This document shows, one piece after another, positions 1 through 5,452 of a stretch of DNA of 6,183 nucleotides. Each line of letters opens with the position of its first letter. Positions within the stretch are counted from its first letter, which is position 1. Source of the DNA: CAJXCL01 sp036011265 (GTDB taxonomy: Bacteria > Nitrospinota > Nitrospinia > CAJXCL01); NCBI GenBank assembly GCA_036011265.1, contig DASCNB010000112.1, positions 1-6,183 of the forward strand. The letters run 5' to 3'. Below the pieces are notes generated by a model. The model made no database searches. It worked only from the letters and a program-made list of their open reading frames with translations, and was not told the origin of the DNA. The position numbers and the translations under genes are program-made.

Positions 1-1
1 A

Positions 2-415
2 AATAATCTTTGCTTTCCATTTTCCTTTTTGTTGTTTTATCGCAAGTTGATGGTACGTTACAGCTTTTATTTCTGTTTTAATGAGATGTTTTTCTCTCTT
101 ATAAGTTTCCCCCGCAATTTCCGCGTGTAGATGATTTTCGTCCAGAGAAAGAATCTTAAACTCTTTTCCAAGAAATTCCTTAACTTCAAAAAAATATAAA
201 ATCTCGTTCAGCCATTTTACCATGAGGTTTTCAATATCTGATCCGGGAAGTTTAATCACCCGTTTTTCAATCTTTTCAATTTGGTCAGGCTCGGCAAAAA
301 CAAAGATAAGGCCTTCCGCTGCATGAGCAAAAAGCTTTTGCAAAGATTCACCATAAGCTACCACCGCGATGTCGGCAGTTGTTCCAACAATTCTGAAATT
401 ATTATTTGATTTCAA
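2..415 (-). CDS. Archease, RtcB RNA-ligase activator (3' end cut by window edge)
   Basis: This open frame has no name in the usual start-to-stop sense because it lacks an ATG and runs off the left edge, but the protein reads clearly as archease. Archease helps the RNA ligase RtcB through its guanylylation cycle in tRNA splicing or RNA repair. Visible landmarks, numbered from the TTG start: FRIVGTTADIAVVAYG at 7-22 (the family's HTAD-type motif, with Thr in place of the usual His and the metal-binding Asp kept as D15), VKWLNEILY at 66-74, and the signature TEIKAVTYH at 114-122 followed by a KWKAKII end. The 138 residues in view nearly fill the usual length of about 140; only the last few, including the usual terminal Asp, are missing. 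TTG at 415 is the only standard start codon between the upstream in-frame TGA (485-487) and the conserved core, and it has no purine-rich ribosome site. Family call is strong; the start is uncertain and the gene could be 5'-damaged. It lies downstream of cheX on the same strand; rtcB is not in the window. Confidence 0.85.
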   Translation of the reverse strand, partial: MKSNNNFRIVGTTADIAVVAYGESLQKLFAHAAEGLIFVFAEPDQIEKIEKRVIKLPGSDIENLMVKWLNEILYFFEVKEFLGKEFKILSLDENHLHAEIAGETYKREKHLIKTEIKAVTYHQLAIKQQKGKWKAKII

Positions 416-476
416 AGTAAAAGGTAAGAATAAAGGGGAGTGTTCTTTTTGAGCCTTTGTAGTGATTATCTGCCAT
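402..476 (-). other. Possible 24-codon leader ORF overlapping the archease start
   Basis: An ATG at 476 follows a GAGG with a 6-nt gap and opens a 24-codon frame (begins MADNHYKGSK, ends FYFEIK) that stops with TAA at 402-404. The stop lies 14 nt past the putative archease TTG in another frame, an arrangement that would allow translational coupling to a start that has no ribosome site of its own. I do not recognise the peptide. It may equally be part of a dispersed repeat or chance. Low confidence that it is translated. Confidence 0.2.
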
Positions 477-494
477 CCATGGCCTCAACCCTTC

Positions 495-516
495 GGGCGG
501 TTTTTAAAAACCGCCC
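495..516. repeat. Perfect 22-bp palindrome
   Basis: GGGCGGTTTTT is followed directly by its exact reverse complement, giving 11-bp arms with no spacer. As RNA it would fold to a 9-bp stem with a TTAA loop on either strand. It sits between cheX and archease, 20 nt or more from either coding frame. No T-tract follows on either strand, so it is not a classical intrinsic terminator, although it could block 3' exonucleases, regulate read-through from cheYX, or be a REP-like repeat. Confidence 0.85.
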
Positions 517-529
517 ATTTTACCCTCCT
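516..529 (-). promoter_or_regulatory. Orphan strong ribosome binding site and ATG
   Basis: Read on the minus strand, AGGAGG (524-529) precedes an ATG (516-518) by five bases, a textbook initiation site. The frame it opens is only M-G-G-F before a TAA inside the adjacent palindrome. A good start signal with no gene, about 100 bp upstream of a gene with no start signal (archease), suggests that the original archease start has been separated from its coding sequence. This is inference; the signal itself is plain. Confidence 0.45.
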
Positions 530-636
530 GGAAAATTATGAAGATTCCAAGTAGTTTGCTACTGGGAGCTTCAACTGTAGTCGTGGATTTGCTATGAAAT
601 GATTATTTAAATTTTGCGGAAAGGTTTTAATATTTA

Positions 637-1098
637 TTAAGAGTCGAAGCTTGCCTCAACAAAAAATTCTAAGCCGTCACATTTAAAAGGTATTACAATA
701 CAGGGGCCGTCAGAAGAATGAGAGATCTCATGTCCTTTGCCTGCGATTACAGTGGGAATACCCGCCTCAAATTTGAGACCTGCCTCTGCAAGATGCTTCC
801 GTGCGTCGCCTGAAATCATATTCGTAATTTCACCCACGGCGTCTCTAACATCATCGTTTAACTCGGTATATTCCTCCATCAGCATGGCGGACACTACCCT
901 CAAAGCGCAGCCCGCTGTGAAACTGACAACTACCGATCCCTGCTTGGCGCCGGTTAAACCTATAACTCCTGAAATATCCCCTTTAGACAACTTATCTTTT
1001 TTAACAAAAGGCTTTCCTGGTACAGGAGTTACTGAAGCCATTGTTTTAAGAACATTTACTGTTCCCGATAGAAATGGATTAAGATATTCAGCTTTCAT
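637..1098 (-). CDS. cheX: CheX, CheY-phosphate phosphatase
   Basis: Cytoplasmic phosphatase that speeds dephosphorylation of CheY-P and so resets the chemotaxis or motility signal; it belongs to the CheC/CheX/FliY family. The protein is 153 residues, the normal length for CheX. The diagnostic helix is seen at about 85-104 (RDAVGEITNMISGDARKHL), containing the single catalytic E90-x-x-N93 pair; CheC and FliY usually have two such motifs, so one copy points to CheX. An early GVIGLTG strand (44-50) and a PCIVIPF strand (132-138) also fit the CheX fold. The start has a good AAGGAG site a few bases upstream. It lies 35 nt downstream of cheY on the same strand and is surely co-transcribed with its own substrate's gene. 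No other che genes are present here. Confidence 0.9.
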   Translation of the reverse strand: MKAEYLNPFLSGTVNVLKTMASVTPVPGKPFVKKDKLSKGDISGVIGLTGAKQGSVVVSFTAGCALRVVSAMLMEEYTELNDDVRDAVGEITNMISGDARKHLAEAGLKFEAGIPTVIAGKGHEISHSSDGPCIVIPFKCDGLEFFVEASFDS

Positions 1099-1133
1099 GA
1101 ATGCTCCTTTTTATAGACAGTTGCTATTTCTGT

Positions 1134-1511
1134 TTATTTAAAAATCTTTTTAATTTTTTCTTCCAGAGTTGCCGCGTTAAACGGTTTTACAATGTAATCG
1201 TTTGCCCCTGCCTGAATAGCAGCAATAATATTTTCTTTTAATGCCTCAGCAGTAACCATCATAAACGGAGTATCTTTCAAATCCGCATCTCCCTTAACGG
1301 TTTTCAGTAGTTCCAAGCCGCTCATTTTAGGCATATTCCAGTCTGAAATAACAAAATCAAATTTTTCTTCTTTTAGTTTTGCTAATGCGGTAGTCCCATC
1401 ATCAGCATCTTGAATATTTTTAAAACCCAACTGACGAAGCAGGTTTGTTACTATTTTTCTCATAGTAGCAAAATCATCCACTACAAGGATCTTCATATCA
1501 AGATCAGCCAT
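1134..1511 (-). CDS. cheY: CheY-type single-domain response regulator
   Basis: Stand-alone receiver domain of 125 residues that accepts a phosphoryl group from a CheA-type kinase and then acts on the flagellar switch or another partner. All key positions coincide with Escherichia coli CheY numbering: acid pocket D12/D13, phospho-acceptor D57 in SDWNMPKMSG, switch residues T87 and Y106, and K109 in the VKPF motif. There is no output domain. The frame stays open upstream to an ATG at 1559, but the start at 1511 is preferred because AGGAGGAG lies just before it and because the CheY-like N-terminus begins there. First gene of a cheY-cheX pair with a 35-nt gap. Nothing about it departs from the family; its target (motor or other) cannot be told from the sequence. 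Confidence 0.95.
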   Translation of the reverse strand: MADLDMKILVVDDFATMRKIVTNLLRQLGFKNIQDADDGTTALAKLKEEKFDFVISDWNMPKMSGLELLKTVKGDADLKDTPFMMVTAEALKENIIAAIQAGANDYIVKPFNAATLEEKIKKIFK

Positions 1512-1517
1512 ATTCAA

Positions 1518-1525
1518 CTCCTCCT
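1518..1525 (-). promoter_or_regulatory. Strong ribosome binding site deciding the cheY start
   Basis: AGGAGGAG read on the minus strand, six bases before the ATG at 1509-1511. It excludes the longer in-frame start at 1559, which would place this site inside the coding sequence and add 16 residues unlike any receiver domain. Confidence 0.85.
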
Positions 1526-1549
1526 GAAAAATTTCTAATTTAAAAAATA

Positions 1550-1578
1550 ATGCTATCATTTTTTTTTTTCAATGACAA
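1550..1578 (-). promoter_or_regulatory. Candidate sigma-70 promoter for cheY-cheX
   Basis: On the minus strand TTGTCA (1573-1578, five of six matches to the -35 consensus) and TAGCAT (1550-1555, four of six to the -10) are separated by exactly 17 bp. The spacer is mostly an 11-base A run. Expected transcription start is near 1543, giving a leader of roughly 30 nt that includes the ribosome site. I saw no sigma-28 or sigma-54 motif. AT-rich DNA makes chance matches common. Confidence 0.4.
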
Positions 1579-1638
1579 GTGATTTATACAAAAGGATATT
1601 TTTTAAAATACCTCAATCTGAGTGAAGCACATATTTTT

Positions 1639-1669
1639 TTGAAATATTTGAGTTTTTAAGTTATATAAT
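1639..1669 (+). promoter_or_regulatory. Candidate sigma-70 promoter for the RlpA-like gene
   Basis: TTGAAA (1639-1644) is followed by TATATAAT (1662-1669). Taking TATATA as the -10 gives a 17-bp spacer; taking the perfect TATAAT gives 19 bp. Transcription would start near 1676 and leave a leader of about 35 nt. It is arranged back to back with the cheY promoter, so the two units diverge from this 200-bp region. Confidence 0.45.
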
Positions 1670-1711
1670 CAGTTTAAGGGTTACGCAGACTATTTTTTTA
1701 TAAAACTATTT

Positions 1712-2488
1712 ATGAAACCACTAAACATATCAGGGGCAAGGAGGCATGGGGTAAAGGGAAAGTCCATTATTTTCTTCGTGGCCTTCCTGATCTTTGTGCT
1801 TAATAATACAGCAGTGTTGGTGCCGAATTTTAATCAAAAAGTAGTACACGCTGCATCTTTGCCAGGTTTGGATGAAGCATTTTTAAAGCAAGAACAGGAA
1901 GGAGTAGTTAAAAACAGCGACAAAGGCTTTGAGAGACTTACGCCAAAAGATCGAAAGGAATTTGAAAAACTGCTCAAAAAAGCTCTTGGTGTGTCTCTTT
2001 TTGAAAAGAAAAAAAAGATTTCCCGTAAAATATTAAAACATAAATGGAGAAAAAGGCCCGAAAAACGTGTTTTACGCGTTTACGCGACTTCATTCGGTAA
2101 GCCTGGCAATAAAGGGGAATCCAGCTATTTTAAAGACGGGTCAAAAGTTCGATGGGGCATTGTAGCTGCTGCTCTGCCTGATCCATCAGCAATAGGCAAA
2201 TGGATTGATGTTAGACGTATTGCTGTAAATGGTGAAAGGACCCGCTGGGTTAAAATGAAAGTCAGAGATCTGGGGCCATGGTTCAGGAACGATCCATATT
2301 GGAAGAAAAAATCAAATCAACCGAGAGCGGTTCGTTATTTTAAAAATAAAAAAGAGAGATTCGATGGAAGGGTTGTCATTAATCCGGCAGGGATTGATAT
2401 AACACCATGGGGCTGGCAGAAGCTCGGAATACCGGCCAGGAAAAGCTATAATCATTCCCAGCACGTGGAATGGCGGTTTGCGGGGTAG
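1712..2488 (+). CDS. Exported protein with RlpA-like double-psi beta-barrel domain
   Basis: A 258-residue protein, the only plus-strand gene. The N-terminus has basic residues, a hydrophobic core at about 19-37 (IIFFVAFLIFVL region) and a possible signal-peptidase site near VHA-A (45-48), so it is probably secreted to the periplasm or anchored in the inner membrane. Residues 50-95 look helical and charged; 98-120 is very basic (K/R clusters). From about 120 to 245 it resembles the RlpA/DPBB fold: a VRVxDxGPW-type strand at 184-190 (VRDLGPW) and the hallmark GIDITPWGWQKLG at 227-239, matching the GIDLSxxAxxxLG pattern of RlpA with its Asp (D229) kept. RlpA proteins bind or cleave denuded peptidoglycan glycans. 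This one is unusually tryptophan-rich and has no SPOR domain or lipobox. No clear Shine-Dalgarno precedes the ATG; no better in-frame start was found. Domain call moderately sure, enzymatic activity unknown. Confidence 0.65.
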   Translation: MKPLNISGARRHGVKGKSIIFFVAFLIFVLNNTAVLVPNFNQKVVHAASLPGLDEAFLKQEQEGVVKNSDKGFERLTPKDRKEFEKLLKKALGVSLFEKKKKISRKILKHKWRKRPEKRVLRVYATSFGKPGNKGESSYFKDGSKVRWGIVAAALPDPSAIGKWIDVRRIAVNGERTRWVKMKVRDLGPWFRNDPYWKKKSNQPRAVRYFKNKKERFDGRVVINPAGIDITPWGWQKLGIPARKSYNHSQHVEWRFAG

Positions 2489-2510
2489 ATTTCCCACAGA
2501 ACTTGATTAA

Positions 2511-2530
2511 ACCGCGGAGAACACGAAGAA
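2511..2530 (+). repeat. Possible fragment of a dispersed intergenic repeat
   Basis: The string ACCGCGGAGAACACGAAGAA resembles the ACCGC(A/G)GAG-AACACGAAG type of sequence that I recall as scattered between genes in many environmental genomes. Only one copy is present here, so repetition cannot be shown from this window. Confidence 0.3.
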
Positions 2531-2542
2531 TTTTTTTGTATT

Positions 2543-2629
2543 ATGTGCCACGCATCTTTAGGGTCTCTGTTGCTTCTGATCTTAAAAGTATGATTGCATG
2601 AACAAGCGCTTTTGAGCTGCGTGGCACAT
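2543..2629. repeat. 87-bp element bounded by perfect 12-bp inverted repeats
   Basis: ATGTGCCACGCA (2543-2554) recurs as its exact reverse complement (2618-2629), enclosing 63 bp. Inside, CTTAAAAG (2581-2588) can pair with CTTTTGAG (2608-2615) with one G-U pair, so the whole element could fold as a long two-tier hairpin. It sits between the convergent ends of the RlpA-like gene and dxr. Neither strand shows a T-tract right after the stem, which argues against a standard terminator. It could be a MITE-like element, a structured RNA 3' end, or a protein-binding site. Confidence 0.6.
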
Positions 2630-2648
2630 TAAAAGTATCTTTAGCTCG

Positions 2649-3803
2649 CTATTTTTCACAAAGGTTTTTTGCTTCAACCCGTGCCCATCGGTCCGCTTGC
2701 ATAATATCAGAAATTTCCCTTATTTTTTTTGGCAGGTGTTTTCCCATTATTTTTTTAATAATTTTGGGAATACCGGTAAAAGAGATGGAGCCATTTAAGA
2801 AAGCTTGAACAGCAACTTCATTGGCCGCATTCAATACGGCGGGCATAGTCCGGCCGATTCGTAAGGCATGAAAAGCATGTTTAAGACACGGGAATTTTTT
2901 ATAATCCGGTTCTGAAAACGTGAGAGTTTTTATTTTTGCTAAATTTAGAGTTGGGAGATTAGTGGAAACCCTTTCAGGATAATTAAGGGCATAGTTAATT
3001 GGAACACGCATATCAGGCAATCCCATCTGGGCGATAATAGAGGTATCAATAAACTCCACCATTGAATGGACTATACTTTCAGGGTGAATGACAACATCTA
3101 TCCTCTTTTCGTCAACCGCAAAAAGCCAATAAGCTTCAATTACTTCCAACCCCTTGTTCATTAAAGTTGCGGAGTCAATCGTAATTTTTGGTCCCATGTT
3201 CCAGTTTGGATGATTCAGAGCTTCGCGAGTGGTGATTTTTTTAAATTTTTTGGCAGGATAATTGCGAAAAGGACCGCCTGAAGCCGTTAAAATAATTTTT
3301 TTTATTTTGCGATTTGCTGCCCCGTTAATGCACTGATAAATTGCGCTGTGTTCGCTGTCAACCGGAACAATTCTGGCCCTCATTTTCCTGCTGTACTTCA
3401 TAAAAAGCTCGCCGGCAATAACAAGGGTTTCTTTGTTTGCCAGGGCAATGTCTTTTCCGCATTTTAATGCTGCAAAAGTCGGAAAGAGCCCTGCGGCGCC
3501 TACAATGGCTGATACAACCATTTCAATCTCCGGTATGGAGGCGACTTTTATAAGGCCTTCGATACCTGAGAAAATCTCGACCTTTGATCTGCCCACTCTC
3601 TTTTTTAAAATAGATGCTTTTTTTTCATCAAAGAGAGCGGCGTATTTCGGTTTAAATTCCTTTATTTGCTTTTCAAGGAGAGAAATATTTCCTCCGGCAG
3701 CCAGTCCCGATACTTTAAACCGATTTTTACTTTTTCTTACTATGTCAAGAGTGTTCACGCCTATCGAACCGGTGGAACCAAGGATGGCAATTTTTTTTGG
3801 CAT
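2649..3803 (-). CDS. dxr: 1-deoxy-D-xylulose 5-phosphate reductoisomerase
   Basis: Second enzyme of the MEP isoprenoid pathway: NADPH- and divalent-metal-dependent conversion of DXP to 2-C-methyl-D-erythritol 4-phosphate in the cytoplasm; the target of fosmidomycin. The 384-residue length is typical. Landmarks: nucleotide-binding GSTGSIG at 9-15; metal ligands D149-S-E151 in VDSEHSAIYQC; flexible-loop motif HPNWNMG from 198; DSATLMNKGLEVIEA with N216, K217 and E220; IHPESIVHSMVEF; then the C-terminal helical domain. All expected active-site residues are present. The frame remains open upstream to 3902, but the ATG at 3803 is chosen since the Rossmann fold begins there and an AGAAAGAAG stretch lies a few bases before it; the extra 33 residues do not look like Dxr. 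It is the last gene of the minus-strand cluster, 119 nt after mltG. The common downstream partner rseP is absent; the next gene converges. Confidence 0.96.
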   Translation of the reverse strand: MPKKIAILGSTGSIGVNTLDIVRKSKNRFKVSGLAAGGNISLLEKQIKEFKPKYAALFDEKKASILKKRVGRSKVEIFSGIEGLIKVASIPEIEMVVSAIVGAAGLFPTFAALKCGKDIALANKETLVIAGELFMKYSRKMRARIVPVDSEHSAIYQCINGAANRKIKKIILTASGGPFRNYPAKKFKKITTREALNHPNWNMGPKITIDSATLMNKGLEVIEAYWLFAVDEKRIDVVIHPESIVHSMVEFIDTSIIAQMGLPDMRVPINYALNYPERVSTNLPTLNLAKIKTLTFSEPDYKKFPCLKHAFHALRIGRTMPAVLNAANEVAVQAFLNGSISFTGIPKIIKKIMGKHLPKKIREISDIMQADRWARVEAKNLCEK

Positions 3804-3922
3804 AGCAAACTTCTTTCTAAAACTAAAGATACTTAAGCTATGAATCCCTAAAGGGTCTAAGATCATGGAACAAGGGTCCATATTCAGCTTCACTTGTACC
3901 ATGACCCCTGTCCCTTGCCCCT
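3804..3922. other. Gap between mltG and dxr with GGGTC/CCCCT-rich repeats
   Basis: The 119-bp gap contains short related words (AAGGGTC at 3852-3858, AAGGGTCCAT near 3873-3882, ATGACCCCTGTCCCTTGCCCC from 3901). Similar words (AGGGTCCAGGGGCAAG, 4949-4964) occur on the other side of mltG. No gene, promoter or terminator could be supported. dxr probably relies on read-through from mltG. Confidence 0.4.
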
Positions 3923-4939
3923 TTAATTAACAGATTTCCTTCTTTTCTGATATTTTAATACAGCACGGTTATGTTCTTTTAATGTCGAGGAAAATTTGTG
4001 TTCTCCGTTTTTTTTGGAAACAAAGTAGAGATAGCCCACCTCTGCCGGATTTAGCGCTGTTTTAATGGAGCTAAGCCCCGGGTTAGCAATAGGGCCGGGT
4101 GGTAAACCGCCATAACGGTAAGTATTATAAGGTGAATCAATTTTAAGATCTTTCTTTCGAATATTGCCGTCAAAGTTTTTGATGGAATAAATAACCGTAG
4201 GGTCGCTTTGTAAACGCATTTTTTTCCTTAATCGATTATGAAAAACCGCGGAGATAAGAGGACGCTCTTCTTCTTTCCCCGTTTCTTTTTCAATTACAGA
4301 AGCCAGAGTTACTATTTTGTGAAAAGACAGTTTAGATTTTTTTACAGCCGCCATAATTTCATGAGTCATTATTTTTTTTTTAAAAGTAGCCACCATTATT
4401 TTCAAAATGTCATAGTCAGAAACATTTTTCTCAAAAAAATAGGTTTCAGGAAAGAGGTACCCCTCCAATGAATTAATGTTAAAACCCAGTTTATTTATAA
4501 TCTCGCTGTCAAAAACACGAGCAATGAAAGTATCTTTTTTAGTGATGTTATTTTTTTGTAAAAGATCACCAATTTCGTAAACGTTGTATCCCTCGGGAAT
4601 AGTTATTGAATGCTGGATTACCAGGCCTCTAGTGATTTTATTAAGGATTTCAACTTGAGTCATAGCCGGACTTAACCTGTACTCCCCGGCTTTTAGGTTG
4701 GAAACGACACCCTTTGCCAGCGCCAATATCTTGAATGCCTGCTGGTCTTTAATTAATCCTTTTTTATGCAAAAGTGAGGAGATATTATTAAGACCGCCTC
4801 CTTTTTTTACTTCAATCACAACAGGGGAATTTTTTGAAGAGAGAGGGGTGTTAATTGTTTTATAAAAGTCATAAGACAAAAGACCCGTTATTGCGAATAC
4901 GATTCCTAAAAAGAGAATGAGTATGGTTTTAAAATTCAT
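3923..4939 (-). CDS. mltG: MltG, endolytic murein transglycosylase (YceG-like)
   Basis: Inner-membrane lytic transglycosylase that cuts nascent peptidoglycan glycan strands and is thought to end their polymerisation. The 338-residue protein has one membrane helix at about 5-22 (TILILFLGIVFAITGLL), a LysM-like periplasmic domain at roughly 40-105, and the catalytic YceG domain. The catalytic glutamate is E217 in ASVIEKETG, practically the same position as E218 of the E. coli enzyme. Other family motifs: LEGYLFPETY, LQSDPTVIYS, DSPYNTYRYGGLPPGPIANPG-type stretch and the end motif NGEHKFSSTLKEHN. An in-frame TTG at 4963 would add eight residues; the ATG at 4939 fits the usual short cytoplasmic tail better, although neither has a strong ribosome site. 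It follows ruvX by 51 nt; ruvX-mltG neighbourhood is common in bacteria. Confidence 0.95.
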   Translation of the reverse strand: MNFKTILILFLGIVFAITGLLSYDFYKTINTPLSSKNSPVVIEVKKGGGLNNISSLLHKKGLIKDQQAFKILALAKGVVSNLKAGEYRLSPAMTQVEILNKITRGLVIQHSITIPEGYNVYEIGDLLQKNNITKKDTFIARVFDSEIINKLGFNINSLEGYLFPETYFFEKNVSDYDILKIMVATFKKKIMTHEIMAAVKKSKLSFHKIVTLASVIEKETGKEEERPLISAVFHNRLRKKMRLQSDPTVIYSIKNFDGNIRKKDLKIDSPYNTYRYGGLPPGPIANPGLSSIKTALNPAEVGYLYFVSKKNGEHKFSSTLKEHNRAVLKYQKRRKSVN

Positions 4940-4990
4940 TATAATTATAGGGTCCAGGGGCAAGAGTTAAAGGTTGCATTTCCTTTACCC

Positions 4991-5452
4991 CTACTCCTCA
5001 AACTCCGGTTCCCGATCTTTGATTTTTTTATAATCCAAATATCCCTGCAGGATGTATTGAGCCGCCATTTTATCAATAATTTTTTTTCTTTTTTGACGCC
5101 GTACTTTGGCTTTAATGAGAACTTTTTCCACAGCGGAAGAGGATAGTCTTTCATCCCATTGATAAACAGGTATATCTGTTATAGACTTCAATTTGTCGAT
5201 AAAATCAAAAACTTTTTTAGCCTGAAACCCTAAACTTCCGTTCATGTTATAGGGTATTCCGATTACCAATTCTCCTACCTGAGAAGTTTTAATGACATTT
5301 AAGATTTCAGAAAGATCCCTTTTAATATTCTTCCGTTCAATAACACCCTTGCTTTGAGCGGTTAACCTTAAATCATCACTGATCGCCATCCCGATTCTTT
5401 TATCACCGAAATCAAGACAGAGGGCTCTATTTTTTAACGATGTTACATCCAT
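4991..5452 (-). CDS. ruvX: RuvX/YqgF putative Holliday junction resolvase-like nuclease
   Basis: Cytoplasmic RNase H-fold nuclease family. YqgF has been linked to pre-16S rRNA 5' processing in E. coli, and family members cut branched DNA in vitro. The 153-residue length is normal. Motifs: first acidic residue D14 in LCLDFGDKRIGMAISDD; ELVIGIPYNMNGSLG at 61-75; WDERLSSS with D100/E101; and IIDKMAAQYILQGYLD with D127 at the C-terminal end. The catalytic set appears complete. The start is ambiguous: ATG at 5452 and GTG at 5461 are in frame and nine bases apart, and neither has a clear Shine-Dalgarno site. Either way the gene begins inside the upstream coding sequence (26-nt overlap from 5452), implying translational coupling. 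Confidence 0.93.
   Translation of the reverse strand: MDVTSLKNRALCLDFGDKRIGMAISDDLRLTAQSKGVIERKNIKRDLSEILNVIKTSQVGELVIGIPYNMNGSLGFQAKKVFDFIDKLKSITDIPVYQWDERLSSSAVEKVLIKAKVRRQKRKKIIDKMAAQYILQGYLDYKKIKDREPEFEE

Larger units (their letters stand above)
416..636. other. Non-coding region between cheX and archease
   Basis: About 220 bp with no convincing gene. Besides the palindrome, orphan start signal and short open frame listed separately, it holds a small hairpin at 550-563 (AGTAG, loop TTTG, CTACT) that is too weak to call a terminator. No tRNA or recognised riboswitch was seen. Confidence 0.6.

Noticed and set aside
737..1141. 134-codon plus-strand open frame opposite cheX.
   Set aside because: It mirrors the cheX codons; cheX has family motifs and a good ribosome site, and this frame has neither.
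2543..2629. Inverted repeat as an intrinsic bidirectional terminator.
   Set aside because: The loop is 63 nt and no T-tract directly follows the stem in either direction, so the standard terminator pattern is not met.
2633..3834. AAGTATCTTTAG at 2633-2644 and its reverse complement at 3823-3834, bracketing dxr like terminal repeats.
   Set aside because: A 12-bp match is expected about by chance in several kilobases of AT-rich DNA; it does not extend on either side, and dxr is a core gene in a normal operon.
3433..3843. 136-codon plus-strand open frame opposite dxr.
   Set aside because: It lies wholly within the dxr locus on the opposite strand, has low-complexity composition, no ribosome site and no recognisable domain; it is a shadow of dxr.
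3804..3902. Longer Dxr beginning at the ATG at 3902.
   Set aside because: The added 33 residues fall in repeat-like sequence and precede the point where every Dxr begins its nucleotide-binding fold.
4968..4987. Hairpin TAAAGG / CCTTTA with an 8-nt loop between ruvX and mltG.
   Set aside because: A six-pair AT-rich stem is weak and common by chance, and there is no T-tract to make it a terminator.
4945..5154. 69-codon minus-strand frame at the ruvX 3' end.
   Set aside because: It is an alternative frame of ruvX rich in Lys, with no family features and no start signal.
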